The notes under the pieces are model-generated. The model ran no database searches and was not told the DNA's origin. It was given only the letters and a program-made list of their open reading frames with translations. Both the position numbers and the translations under genes were made by a program. Positions 36,259-44,317 of a stretch of DNA of 64,000 bases are shown here, piece after piece. Numbering within the stretch: the first letter of the stretch is position 1; each line of letters opens with the position of its first letter. The stretch is from Bacteroidota bacterium (GTDB lineage: Bacteria; Bacteroidota; Bacteroidia; Cytophagales; Cyclobacteriaceae): contig JACPVX010000018.1 in NCBI GenBank assembly GCA_016191555.1, positions 186,001-250,000 of the forward strand, in the 5' to 3' direction.

Positions 36259-36753
36259 TTACTGCGTCTCCTGCCGATCTTTCTTTAGCTCGAACTTTTT
36301 CGGCTCAAACTTTTTGGGAGCATACAGAAATCCAAACGCCTCACAATTTTCTTTGGTGTGCTTGGCGTGATGGATGTAGTGTGCGTGAATCATTCGCTGC
36401 AGGTAGGTACTTCTCTTTTTTGGAATCCACTTGACGCGCTGGTGCACGATGATATCATGAAAGATCAGGTAGAAGATGCCATAAAATAAAATGCCGAGAC
36501 CCAGCGAAAACAAGTACGGACTAGGATAAACCGAAGTTGATACCACAAATAGAATGATGGAAGGGATGCTGAAGACAACTGCAAACAGATCATTGCGCTC
36601 GAGCGCGTGATTGTGCACCTGATGGTGCGAACGATGCCATACCCACAAAAAGCCATGCATGACATATTTATGTGTAAACCACGCCACACCTTCCATAAAC
36701 AAGAAAGTGCCGATGGCAATGAATGAACAAATTAGAATTGTTAGGAAGTCCAT
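36259..36753 (-). CDS. crtZ: Beta-carotene hydroxylase (fatty-acid hydroxylase type)
   Basis: 164 residues with four membrane helices and the four histidine boxes of the di-iron CrtZ family: HKYVMH, HRSHH, HDIIVHQR and HYIHHAKH. Adds OH at C-3 of beta rings, making zeaxanthin from beta-carotene. The C-terminal 20 residues are a Lys/Glu tail. It follows the SRPBCC gene with a one-base overlap (TAATG), so the two are co-translated. Its product is one of the known rhodopsin antenna carotenoids. Confidence 0.95.
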   Translation of the reverse strand: MDFLTILICSFIAIGTFLFMEGVAWFTHKYVMHGFLWVWHRSHHQVHNHALERNDLFAVVFSIPSIILFVVSTSVYPSPYLFSLGLGILFYGIFYLIFHDIIVHQRVKWIPKKRSTYLQRMIHAHYIHHAKHTKENCEAFGFLYAPKKFEPKKFELKKDRQETQ

Positions 36754-37214
36754 TATTTTTTAAAGTACTGTTCCAGCACCGCGTACCGATGCTCAAAAAT
36801 ACGATTTACCTCACGTCCCACAAAGAGCACGTGTGCGAGCCATCCGAGCGGACCCCAACCGATGGCATAGTTTACCTCATCCGTCATTTCCACGCCACCC
36901 GGCACTTCTTTGAAGTGATGTTGGTGATGCCACAGGGCATACGGGCCAAAGCGCTGCTCGTCAATGAAATGAAACGGTTCTTTTACCTGCGTTATTTCCG
37001 TTACCCAATGCACAGAAATACCCGGCAACACACTGACTTTGTAACGAATAAGCTGACCGGCATACGCCTTATCGCCACCTGATATATATAGAATCTTGAA
37101 GCCCATGTGCTCCGGGGTGATTTTAGCGAGGTTTTTGGGAGTCGAAAAGAAATCCCACGCTTCCGTAAGAGGGATTGGCAAGAACTGTTTCCGCGTCAGG
37201 TTATAAATCTTCAT
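36753..37214 (-). CDS. SRPBCC-family ligand-binding protein
   Basis: 153 residues with the START/Bet v 1-like pattern: N-terminal strand then FLPIPLTEAWDFFSTPKNLAKITPEHMGF and the C-terminal long helix VNRIFEHRYAVLEQYF. Such proteins carry hydrophobic ligands. It is the first gene of a two-gene unit with crtZ, and homologues next to carotenoid genes are common in Bacteroidota, so it may bind a carotenoid or its precursor. That last role is an inference. Confidence 0.8.
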   Translation of the reverse strand: MKIYNLTRKQFLPIPLTEAWDFFSTPKNLAKITPEHMGFKILYISGGDKAYAGQLIRYKVSVLPGISVHWVTEITQVKEPFHFIDEQRFGPYALWHHQHHFKEVPGGVEMTDEVNYAIGWGPLGWLAHVLFVGREVNRIFEHRYAVLEQYFKK

Positions 37215-37332
37215 GTTCTAAAAACACCAAACGAGGCAAAGAGTTTCGGAAAGTAATCATCCAAAATAATCTTCAAAAATCGTGTAACAATGCGGGAGGC
37301 ACTGCATCCAAAGGGAAATTAAACGAATCAGT

Positions 37333-38166
37333 ATGAAGACAAAAGCTATTCTCGTATTCTCATTGGTATTTTCCATGTTCCTCGCATCTGCGCAAACTTC
37401 TTTTAAAGTAGAAGTGAAAGGCAAAGGACAACCGGTATTATTGTTTCCCGGATTTGGTTGCCCCGGGGAAGTGTGGACCGATGTGGTAGCTGAGTTATCG
37501 AAAACGCATCAGTGTCATGTTTTTACGTTTGCCGGATTTGGTAACGTGGCACCCATTGAAGGCCCTTGGCTGGCCACTATACAACAGGATGCTATTGCGT
37601 ACGTGAAGAAAAATAAACTGAAGAAGGCCACATTAATAGGTCACAGTTTAGGAGGAACGCTTAGTTTATGGATGGCATCGGCCGAGCCCGATTTGTTTGG
37701 CCGCGTGATAGCCGTAGATGCGCTGCCATGCTCGGCTGCATTAATGATTCCTAATTACAATGGCGAACAGATGATTTACGACAATCCGCGCAGCAAGATG
37801 ATGCTGCAGATGGACACGGCTTCTTTCGCCAGGATGAATCAGCAGACCGTGCCCTACATGTGCAAGAATGTGACGAAGCAAAAACAGATTGTGCAATGGA
37901 TGAATCAAACCGACCGCAAAACGTATGTGTATGGTTACATCGATATGCTTAACTTGGACTTGCGCGAAGCGATTGCCAAAATTAAGGTGCCGGTAATCGT
38001 GTTGGGTGCAGCGAATCCCGACAAGGCTACGGTAGAAAAAACGTATCAGGCGCAGTATGCGAAACTGCCCGGCACCGTGATGATGTATGCCGAAAACTCC
38101 GCACACTTTATTATGTTCGATCAACCACAATGGTTGATGGAAAAACTAAACGAGAATCTAAAATAA
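37333..38166 (+). CDS. Secreted alpha/beta hydrolase
   Basis: 277 residues with a signal peptide (about 1-20, LVFSMFLASAQ). The nucleophile elbow GHSLGG carries the Ser, the oxyanion strand is PVLLFPGFGCPGEVW, the acid is expected near VIVLGAANPDK and the His is in ENSAHFIMFDQP. Probably periplasmic. Divergent from the SRPBCC-crtZ unit. Its last 24 bases are repeated before the following sigma factor gene. Confidence 0.87.
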   Translation: MKTKAILVFSLVFSMFLASAQTSFKVEVKGKGQPVLLFPGFGCPGEVWTDVVAELSKTHQCHVFTFAGFGNVAPIEGPWLATIQQDAIAYVKKNKLKKATLIGHSLGGTLSLWMASAEPDLFGRVIAVDALPCSAALMIPNYNGEQMIYDNPRSKMMLQMDTASFARMNQQTVPYMCKNVTKQKQIVQWMNQTDRKTYVYGYIDMLNLDLREAIAKIKVPVIVLGAANPDKATVEKTYQAQYAKLPGTVMMYAENSAHFIMFDQPQWLMEKLNENLK

Positions 38167-38242
38167 TTTAGAAAAGGCGTCTGACGCCTAATACTTGATC
38201 TACACAATGATTGATGTGAAACTAAACGAGAATCTAAAATAA
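38126..38242 (+). repeat. 40-bp direct repeat of the hydrolase 3' end
   Basis: Bases 38126-38166, covering the last codons and stop of the hydrolase gene, recur at 38203-38242 with few changes; the last 24 bases are identical. Between them lies a small palindrome AGGCGTCTGACGCCT (38175-38189). It looks like a short tandem duplication that extends the gap before the sigma factor. Confidence 0.8.
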
Positions 38243-38250
38243 AATAGCCG

Positions 38251-38745
38251 GTGGATAAGAAGGCCCGCTTCAACGAATTGTTTGACCAACATTACACGAA
38301 GGTATTCCGCTTGTGCAAAGGATATTTCAGTGGCGATGAGGAATTGGCATCCGACTCTACGCAGGAAGTTTTCATCAAAATATGGGAGGCACTGGATTCC
38401 TTTCGGGGAGAATCGAGCATCAGCACCTGGATCTACCGCATCTCGGTGAATACATGCCTCCTGTATTTGCGCAAGCCTTCCACGCGAAAAGAAAAAGCCA
38501 CTGATGTATTTCCTCCGGTAGCTTCAGAAGTTTATAGTGGAGAGGAAGAAGAGAAGCTGCAGAAGATGTATGCCTGCATTCAAAAACTGGAAGAGAAAGA
38601 TAAAATGATTACGCTGCTCATGCTGGAGGCAACCAGCTACCCGGAGATAGCAGCAGTAGTCGGCATCAGCGAAGAGGCCCTTCGCGTACGAATTCATCGC
38701 ATTAAAAAGAACTTAACCCTGTGCGTACAACATGGAAGCATTTGA
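38251..38745 (+). CDS. ECF RNA polymerase sigma factor
   Basis: 164 residues from GTG 38251. Region 2 (FDQHYTKVFRLCKGYFSGDEELASDSTQEVFIKIWEALDSFRG, then WIYRISVNTCL) and region 4 (MLEATSYPEIAAVVGISEEALRVRIHRIKKNL) are clear. It overlaps by 14 bases a gene for a four-helix membrane protein, which is the usual place for its anti-sigma factor or signal partner. Target promoters unknown. Confidence 0.88.
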   Translation: MDKKARFNELFDQHYTKVFRLCKGYFSGDEELASDSTQEVFIKIWEALDSFRGESSISTWIYRISVNTCLLYLRKPSTRKEKATDVFPPVASEVYSGEEEEKLQKMYACIQKLEEKDKMITLLMLEATSYPEIAAVVGISEEALRVRIHRIKKNLTLCVQHGSI

Positions 38746-39316
38746 CGAATTACAAAACATATGGAATAAGCAACCACAGCCGCTCCCAGCTATTTCTTCT
38801 CATCAATTGATGAAGAAGGGCGAGGCACACATCAAAGAATTGCGAGCGGGGCAATGGGGTACCATTACCATTTTAAGTGTTCTGATAGCAGGATTGATTA
38901 CTTATTTTATTTTCATGGACGCTCATTTATACAACGAGCTTACCGTTGGTTTATCCATCATGATTGGAGTGATCATCGTGCGTGTCTTTCTCGAGTGGAT
39001 GAGCGTGCGAAAATTTAACGCCATTCAATACCATCATTCGGTGGTTGCGTTTACTCATCAAATGCAACAGTACTATGCCTGGCGAAAGAAAGTACACCGA
39101 GTTTTTATACCGATTATTTATGTCAGCTACATGCTGGGGTTTAGCCTGCTGGTGCCCATCTTTCGGGAGTACTTATCGACCGGCATGTTTTGGTATGTGG
39201 TGATCAGCGGGTATGGTTTCTTAACGGGCTTTGCGTTTTTGATGGTTCGCATTCTAAGGAAGGAGCGGAAACTGCTGGAGTTTTTAACTTCGATGAATAG
39301 CATGGGCGATGAATGA
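38732..39316 (+). CDS. Membrane protein, probable sigma-factor partner
   Basis: 194 residues with a cytoplasmic N-terminus of about 45 residues (MEAFDELQNIWNKQ) and four membrane helices (about 45-62, 68-88, 122-142, 150-172). No zinc-binding anti-sigma motif is seen. Its overlap with the ECF gene suggests translational coupling and a control role over that sigma factor. The function is inferred from position only. Confidence 0.65.
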   Translation: MEAFDELQNIWNKQPQPLPAISSHQLMKKGEAHIKELRAGQWGTITILSVLIAGLITYFIFMDAHLYNELTVGLSIMIGVIIVRVFLEWMSVRKFNAIQYHHSVVAFTHQMQQYYAWRKKVHRVFIPIIYVSYMLGFSLLVPIFREYLSTGMFWYVVISGYGFLTGFAFLMVRILRKERKLLEFLTSMNSMGDE

Positions 39317-39427
39317 TTGCAGTGCAGTCTGCTATTTACACGAAAATCAACGAAGATGGAATTATTTGGGCTGCTACCTTATCGGACGGCCCAATTACGG
39401 TCAGCATTTTTTTGTTTAAATTGCATA

Positions 39428-39673
39428 ATGAAATCAGAAGAAATGAACTCTACTATTATTGATGGCTACATTGGAATGTTAGATAACTTAAGTTCCGGTG
39501 ATAAATTAGATCTGATATCTAAATTGAGTTCATCCGTTAAGACAGATCTTGGAAAAAGAAAGTCCAGATTCAAAAAAGCATTTGGTGCTTTTGAATCTAA
39601 GAAAACGGCTGAGCAAATCATTAATGAGATTCGGAGTAGTAGAGTATCGACAAGAAAAATTGAGTCATTTTGA
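39428..39673 (+). CDS. Antitoxin-like protein of a VapBC-type pair
   Basis: 81 residues, first half acidic (IIDGYIGMLDNLSSGDKLDLISKLSSSVK), second half basic. This two-part look and its place before a PIN-domain gene fit an antitoxin, though no classic DNA-binding fold can be named. Its stop overlaps the toxin start as TTGA. Start could also be the ATG at 39443. The reading frame extends to 39317 but that part is not conserved-looking. Confidence 0.65.
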   Translation: MKSEEMNSTIIDGYIGMLDNLSSGDKLDLISKLSSSVKTDLGKRKSRFKKAFGAFESKKTAEQIINEIRSSRVSTRKIESF

Positions 39674-40071
39674 AAAAGTACCTCATCGATACAAACATTG
39701 CCATCTTTTATATGAAGGGTAAGTTTGATCTTGAAGCAAAGTTTGATAAAGTGTCATCTGAAGATTGCTTTATTTCGGAAATAACCTTGGCTGAACTTAA
39801 GTTTGGCGTAGCTAAAAGTGAGAAGCCCGAAAAGAACTCTAAGGCATTGGATAATTTTTTAAGCGGTGTTCAGGTGCTTCCGATTTTTCATTCCTTGGAC
39901 TTCTTTGCAAAGGAGAAAGCGCGACTTCAAAAAGCAGGCACTCCAATCGATGATTTCGATTTGTTGATTGGTGCTACATCTGTAACGCACAAGCTGACTA
40001 TGGTAACAAATAACCTAAGTCATTTCAAACGTATCAAGGGAATTAAGTTAGAAGACTGGACCATTTCATAG
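39670..40071 (+). CDS. vapC: PIN-domain ribonuclease toxin (VapC type)
   Basis: 133 residues with the PIN acidic residues in place: Asp in LIDTNIAIFY, Glu in SEITLAELKFG, Asp pair in PIDDFDLLIGATS, and the final TNNLSHFKRI. VapC proteins cut tRNA or rRNA and are held in check by the antitoxin. The start is TTG (39670), within the antitoxin stop, an arrangement that keeps toxin below antitoxin. Confidence 0.85.
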   Translation: MKKYLIDTNIAIFYMKGKFDLEAKFDKVSSEDCFISEITLAELKFGVAKSEKPEKNSKALDNFLSGVQVLPIFHSLDFFAKEKARLQKAGTPIDDFDLLIGATSVTHKLTMVTNNLSHFKRIKGIKLEDWTIS

Positions 40072-40204
40072 TCCCCAATACATACCTTCAGCTAAGGTAA
40101 TCATCCTTGCTCTATCATCAATGATCTAATATTCAGTAAATCATATTGAATAACTAACAGCATGGAAGTACCTTTGTGCAATAGTATTCAACTGGTTTTT
40201 AATT

Positions 40205-40534
40205 ATGGCACGACAGCGCATCATGTTTATCGAATGCAAGGGCGATTCACTTACAGGAGAAGCACGCATTGGATTAGTCACTTATTCTAAATCCGGCAAG
40301 TCCATCCATTACCAAGGCAAAACGTTTGAGACGTTACGAGGAAGGGGATTCAAAGAGAATTACATTGATGTTGAAACGGGTGAGCACTATTGGATTTCCG
40401 GATGCAAGAAAAATGGAGAAGACAGACTCTATGGAGAGCGACTTCCTATTTTTATCGATGAAGATGTGCGCGAAACTTATTGGGTAGAGATTCGAAACAT
40501 GCCCGACCAAAAGCACATCTCCCGGATTCATTAA
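40205..40534 (+). CDS. Small conserved-looking hypothetical protein
   Basis: 109 residues, mostly beta: MFIECKGDSLTGEARIGLVTYSKSGKSIHYQGKTFETL and a C-terminal YWVEIRNMP. The strand pattern suggests a small barrel. No signal or membrane segment. Proteins of this appearance occur singly in many Bacteroidota genomes; I cannot assign a role. Confidence 0.6.
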   Translation: MARQRIMFIECKGDSLTGEARIGLVTYSKSGKSIHYQGKTFETLRGRGFKENYIDVETGEHYWISGCKKNGEDRLYGERLPIFIDEDVRETYWVEIRNMPDQKHISRIH

Positions 40535-40548
40535 TGATTCTTTGATTT

Positions 40549-40965
40549 ATGAACGCAGAACTAGTCATCCTTGCGATTTCACTTGTGCTGATTGTAGTAG
40601 GTGTACTTCTGTGGCAGAAGGGTAATCACTTACTAGCAACAGGAAAAAAAGCGAAGGCGATCATCTTTAAGAATAACTACAACGCAGGCGTTGGCCGCGG
40701 TGGTGGCACTTACTATCCGGTTGTTCGATTTCTAACCGACAAGCAAGAGTGGATTACACAGGAGTTGAGTGTAGGGTATAATCCGGCCATTGAAGAAGGC
40801 ACCGAATTAGAAGTAATCTACGACCCGCACGACCCCACCACAGTTGAAATCAATTCTTCTTTTCAACTGGAAGTTTTGCCTCGCTTGCTCTTCGTGCTTG
40901 GAGTTTGCGGATTGGTATTCGGTTTTTTGGAACTCTTAGAGATCACTCAATTTATCGCTGATTGA
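40549..40965 (+). CDS. DUF3592-like membrane protein
   Basis: 138 residues with a membrane helix at each end (about 4-22 and 108-128) and a soluble beta domain between them (GGGTYYPVVRFLTDKQEWITQEL; YDPHDPTTVEI), the DUF3592 plan. The NPAIEEGTELEVIYDP block is typical. Function unknown. Starts 14 bases after the preceding gene. Confidence 0.75.
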   Translation: MNAELVILAISLVLIVVGVLLWQKGNHLLATGKKAKAIIFKNNYNAGVGRGGGTYYPVVRFLTDKQEWITQELSVGYNPAIEEGTELEVIYDPHDPTTVEINSSFQLEVLPRLLFVLGVCGLVFGFLELLEITQFIAD

Positions 40966-41031
40966 AGTTAAAGTGTTGAATAAGTTCAGACATCCAAGTA
41001 ACTTTCGTGGAAGAGAGGTAAATCAAGACAT

Positions 41032-41487
41032 ATGAAATTAGGTGGCCTACTGATGAGACATTCTTTTCTGGTGAAAACAGATTACGAGAAGATGCGTCTT
41101 TATTTTAAATCGAAGTTAGACGATACTTATTTTAAGGGCTATATCGATCGGGATGAAACGCAGTTGTTTTACAATTCGGGTGCGTTAAATAGACCTTTGA
41201 GTGTCAACCTGCCAATTGTTCAACTAAACATAGAAAACAAACCAGACCCACAAGGGAACTATATGATTAAATTTAAAATAGTGGACTTTGCTCTCATTCT
41301 TTTTGGGATAGCAAACTCTTGTATCATAACTTTTTTCATATTGGGATATCGGAGCGGAAGCGAAAATCTGCCGATCGACATTCCGCTGATTGTTTTTCTA
41401 TTTAGTTATGGTTTCCTGCAATTTCGCTATCGTTTGGAGTTGGTGAATTTTGAAAAGCAGGTAGAACTTTTGAGGAACATCCCATAG
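41032..41487 (+). CDS. Hypothetical membrane protein
   Basis: 151 residues; a soluble N-terminal half and two membrane helices (about 79-99 and 112-128). No recognisable motif. Lies at the upstream edge of the repeat-rich segment. Confidence 0.5.
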   Translation: MKLGGLLMRHSFLVKTDYEKMRLYFKSKLDDTYFKGYIDRDETQLFYNSGALNRPLSVNLPIVQLNIENKPDPQGNYMIKFKIVDFALILFGIANSCIITFFILGYRSGSENLPIDIPLIVFLFSYGFLQFRYRLELVNFEKQVELLRNIP

Positions 41488-41642
41488 CATCCAAGTCCCA
41501 ATCCCTAGTCCTCAATTACTATTGACCATTGACCATCACCCAAGTCCTACCATAACGGCTCCTACTTACCCCGCCTTTCAACCATTTTCTTTCCATTTCA
41601 GTACCTCTTCGCTCAAAGTTGAATGGGCTGTTAAAACAGACG
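41488..41642. other. Non-coding spacer
   Basis: Pyrimidine-rich text with short repeated words such as ATTGACCATTGACCATCA. I see no gene or clear signal. Confidence 0.3.
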
Positions 41643-41685
41643 ATTTTCGTTATATATCGTTAGTCATTTTCGTTATATATCGTTA
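41643..41685. repeat. 20-bp direct repeat pair
   Basis: ATTTTCGTTATATATCGTTA occurs at 41643-41662 and again at 41666-41685, a period of 23 bases. It is AT-rich with an internal palindromic TATATA. It lies just upstream of the hairpins and the longer tandem array. Confidence 0.85.
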
Positions 41686-41779
41686 ATTTTTAATCTCACT
41701 CCTTTAGAATCCCCCAAATCTCTATCAATTTCAATGTTTTTGTTTTGGCACGCTCTTTGGAAGGCAATTACATGTGCGC

Positions 41780-41864
41780 GGGGCAAAACGTTGCCCCCAC
41801 TTGCGTTTGAAAAATGGGAGGTAAGCTTTGCGCGTAAAGCGATCGTTGATTCCGACAAGGAATC
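41780..41864. other. Two hairpins before the tandem array
   Basis: GGGGCAA (41780-41786) pairs with TTGCCCC (41791-41797), and GATTCC (41848-41853) pairs with GGAATC (41859-41864). The second is flanked by two copies of ATCGTTGATT. They may form RNA structure in a transcript running into the array. Confidence 0.5.
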
Positions 41865-41880
41865 GTTGATTGCAGAGCGC

Positions 41881-42054
41881 GCAAGCTTCTTGTAGGCGCT
41901 GCAAGCTTCTTGTAGGCGCTGCAAGCTTCTTGTAGGCGCTGCAAGCTTCTTGTAGGCGCTGCAAGCTTCTTGTAGGCGCTGCAAGCTTCTTGTAAGCGCT
42001 GCAAGCTTCTTGTTAGGGCTGCAAAGCCTCTTGCAAAGGCTGCAAAGCCTCTTG
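41881..42054. repeat. 20-bp tandem repeat array (7 units plus decayed units)
   Basis: Five identical copies of GCAAGCTTCTTGTAGGCGCT, a sixth with one change (41981-42000) and a seventh with changes (42001-42020), followed by two decayed 21-bp units beginning GCAAAGCCTCTTG. There are no spacers, so this is not CRISPR. Because 20 is not a multiple of 3, all three minus-strand frames stay open with a 20-residue period; these frames are not genes. Confidence 0.95.
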
Positions 42055-42268
42055 TTTTAGAGCAAAGGTCTTCGCAAAAGCACGGGCGGTTCTATTTTTT
42101 GGGCAGAACGATTTTCTGCGGGTAAACACAAAATAGAGGCCAGTGCCCTCGTGTCCCATTACCAAGGCACAAGGGTATTAGTCGTGTGCTTTTGTTGAGC
42201 GCATCATGGTGTCTGTAATGGATGCTGTGGTTCTGGTCATATGTTTAACCCCTAACCCATACAAAAAT
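42055..42268. other. Non-coding leader between repeat array and small basic protein
   Basis: No convincing gene. Contains CGGGCGGTTCTATTTTTTGGGCAGAACG with an inverted GTTCT/AGAAC pair, and may be the 5' leader of the gene at 42269. Confidence 0.3.
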
Positions 42269-42643
42269 ATGGATACTCCCAAGCGAAGGTTGAGCTCTAG
42301 AATAGCAGAGAGCAACCTAGTGGCCTTCAACAATTTGGCGGCCATGCCCGATTATGCTCCTACGAAAGAGGAGTTCGCGAAAGAGACTGCCGCTGCGCAT
42401 TTCAGCCAGGTGCTGGATGCAAAGCGTATGGAAGCGGAAGCCGAGGTAAAGTGGCGCGCGCAACGTGCGAGTGCCATTGCTGCCGAGTGGCGATTGCACA
42501 ACACCATGCTGGGCTGTAAAGCACAGACGTTGGCGCAATTTGGCCCCGACAGCAACCAGGCGGAAGCCCTAGGTCTCAAGAAAAAATCGGAGTACAAGAA
42601 GCGCAAGCGGAAAGCTTCTGGTGCTCCGGTGAAGACGGCCTAA
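42269..42643 (+). CDS. Small helical protein with basic KKKSEYKKRKRK tail
   Basis: 124 residues: Ala/Glu-rich helices (EEFAKETAAAHFSQVLDAKRMEAEAEVKWRAQRA), an AEWRLHNTMLGCKAQTLAQFGPDSNQAEALGLKKKSE block, and a strongly basic C-terminus. I know proteins of this look from several Bacteroidota, without a known function. By eye it is richer in G+C than its neighbours. ATG 42269 is preferred over 42206, which would add a hydrophobic stretch from the leader. A terminator follows. Confidence 0.68.
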   Translation: MDTPKRRLSSRIAESNLVAFNNLAAMPDYAPTKEEFAKETAAAHFSQVLDAKRMEAEAEVKWRAQRASAIAAEWRLHNTMLGCKAQTLAQFGPDSNQAEALGLKKKSEYKKRKRKASGAPVKTA

Positions 42644-42684
42644 TGGTACGGGCTTATGCTGCATAGCAGCATGTACCTAGTTAT

Positions 42685-42719
42685 AAAAATCCTGAGTGAT
42701 GAGCTCAGGATTTTTTTTT
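42685..42719 (+). terminator. Intrinsic terminator
   Basis: AAATCCTGAG pairs with CTCAGGATTT around a 7-base loop, followed by a T-run. It closes the transcript of the small basic protein. Confidence 0.9.
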
Positions 42720-42781
42720 GGTTTGTGGAGGGAAAATTGCACTTTTATCAAGGGAATAGGTAAACGATAAATGATAAACGT

Positions 42782-43045
42782 GTGACAAGATATTGGTTTG
42801 AATTTATGTCTTCTCAAATCAACGATCTTCCTCCGGGGTTAGCTTGGGGTTGTGGAATTACTGCTCACGACTATGCCGATGCGATTTCGATTCTTAAGCA
42901 AAAAGTTTTTAAGGATCAACATATACCGGAACTAAAAGACCATAAGGAGAATATCGACATAAGGACTTTGGATCAAGGGCACATTGTTCCAAACATGAAA
43001 GATCCAACATGGAGGGGTGTTTGGTTTCCCTTGGGATACGAATGA
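42782..43045 (+). CDS. Small hypothetical protein (RYWFEF type)
   Basis: 87 residues from GTG 42782; an ATG at 42806 is the alternative, but the RYWFEF segment before it looks conserved. Motifs TAHDYADAISILKQKVF and the ending NMKDPTWRGVWFPLGYE are typical of a small single-domain family seen in scattered Bacteroidota. Orphan immunity proteins of polymorphic toxins have this size and context, but nothing proves it. Confidence 0.6.
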   Translation: MTRYWFEFMSSQINDLPPGLAWGCGITAHDYADAISILKQKVFKDQHIPELKDHKENIDIRTLDQGHIVPNMKDPTWRGVWFPLGYE

Positions 43046-43072
43046 CGAGTACTTATAAATAATGATTCGAAA

Positions 43073-43447
43073 ATGACTCTTCTCGAAAACGTTAAGTTGG
43101 CAATAAATCCGAAATTTGAAGATTGGGTTTTGTTTGAGAATGGAACATATATAATTTTTGACAACATTGATCCTTTATCCGATGTTGAAGCAGAGGCCAT
43201 TAAGTTAATGAAGGATTTTGGGCCCTTCTATGCAGGAAGTCCCGCCGGTGACTTTAGCGTTACTCATCTGAACAAGACGGAAGGTTGGGTAGTGTCCGGT
43301 CACTGTTATGGGATGTACACATATGTAAACCCAAAAGAGCTTGATACCAAGAATCCTAGTGACGTGGAAATCGGAATATGGGGTCGTTCTAAAAGACAGA
43401 GAGATGGAGATAACCCAATCATAGTTCACATAAATAAAAAACGATGA
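43073..43447 (+). CDS. Small hypothetical protein, immunity-like
   Basis: 124 residues, alpha/beta, no signal peptide. Contains WVLFENGTYIIFDNIDPL and GWVVSGHCYGMYTYVNP. Twenty-seven bases after the preceding gene. Size, solubility and placing in a run of small unrelated genes resemble immunity proteins, which is speculation. Confidence 0.6.
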   Translation: MTLLENVKLAINPKFEDWVLFENGTYIIFDNIDPLSDVEAEAIKLMKDFGPFYAGSPAGDFSVTHLNKTEGWVVSGHCYGMYTYVNPKELDTKNPSDVEIGIWGRSKRQRDGDNPIIVHINKKR

Positions 43448-43448
43448 A

Positions 43449-43643
43449 TTGATTCCACTTGACAAAGCCATCAAAATAGCTCTCTCGATTATTTCTATAA
43501 TTTCTGGCTGGCTCTTGACTGGCTTTGCTTTGACAACGGAATTAGGGCATCCGATAAGCACGACTTCTCTATTCTTAGGTGTCGTGCTTTTTATTGGCGG
43601 AATTATCTACTTGATAAAAAGTTCGAAGAGCAAGCAACGGTAA
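43449..43643 (+). CDS. Small two-helix membrane protein
   Basis: 64 residues from a TTG just after the stop of the preceding gene. Two membrane helices (IKIALSIISIISGWLLTGFAL and SLFLGVVLFIGGIIYLIK) and a basic C-terminus. Function unknown. Confidence 0.45.
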   Translation: MIPLDKAIKIALSIISIISGWLLTGFALTTELGHPISTTSLFLGVVLFIGGIIYLIKSSKSKQR

Positions 43644-43695
43644 AACTAACAGGCACACAACAATAAAATACAGAATAACTATAAACCTTACAAAA

Positions 43696-44244
43696 ATGAA
43701 AAAGCTGATTTTCTTAATGGCAATCGTGTTACCGCTATATGTAACTGGGCAAGAGAAGATTTACCAGGCAAAGGAGTTAAAGAGAGGAATCTACAAAACG
43801 TATGAAGAGTTTATTAATAATTCGCCATCCATTACTAATGAGTTTAGCGTGAAAGAGAAAAATACCGTTAGAGGTGGAAGTCCCTTTGACTTCGAAATCA
43901 GTGACGGTACTAAAGTTGGAAAAGTATTTGGTTTCTGTGACGGCAAGTATGTTTACATGAAAGGGTTGCGAATGGGTGGCTTCTGCAAAGTGGATTATGT
44001 CGGAAGATATTCCTTCTTTAACTACGGAACGCATGGAGTGGGAGTAGCCGCAATGGCTGTTCCGGGACACTTGGTCATTGTAGACGATGGAGGGAAATAC
44101 AGAGATGGAACCGTAAATTTTGTATCTAAATTCATTAGAAGCAGCAATCCAACTTTAGCAGACGAGTTTGATAAATTAACCGACAAGAAAGCGAAGCGAG
44201 AAGAATACTTAATAAAGCTGAATGAGTCACTAAAGAATCAATAG
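43696..44244 (+). CDS. Secreted hypothetical protein
   Basis: 182 residues with a signal peptide (about 1-18, cut after VTGQ). Mature part is beta-rich (SPFDFEISDGTKVGKVFGFCDGKYVYMKG) and ends in a charged helix (LADEFDKLTDKKAKREEYLIKLNESL). No family recognised. Confidence 0.62.
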   Translation: MKKLIFLMAIVLPLYVTGQEKIYQAKELKRGIYKTYEEFINNSPSITNEFSVKEKNTVRGGSPFDFEISDGTKVGKVFGFCDGKYVYMKGLRMGGFCKVDYVGRYSFFNYGTHGVGVAAMAVPGHLVIVDDGGKYRDGTVNFVSKFIRSSNPTLADEFDKLTDKKAKREEYLIKLNESLKNQ

Positions 44245-44317
44245 AAAGACTTGCTTGGTAGTTAAGCAGAGTCAGGTAGTTTCACAAACAATCAAATAGT
44301 GATGTCACCGTTTTGCT

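Noticed and set aside
39313..39462. A 49-codon frame (MIAVQSAIYTKINEDG...) overlapping the membrane-protein stop as ATGA
   Set aside because: It ends inside the antitoxin gene in another frame and lacks family features; might be a remnant but cannot be supported.
41673..42004. Three minus-strand reading frames with repeated LQRLQEACSAYKKLAAPTRS
   Set aside because: They come from a 20-bp tandem repeat that is free of stops in every frame; no start signal or flanking coding character.
41881..42054. CRISPR-like array
   Set aside because: Units are directly adjacent with no spacers and there are no cas genes.
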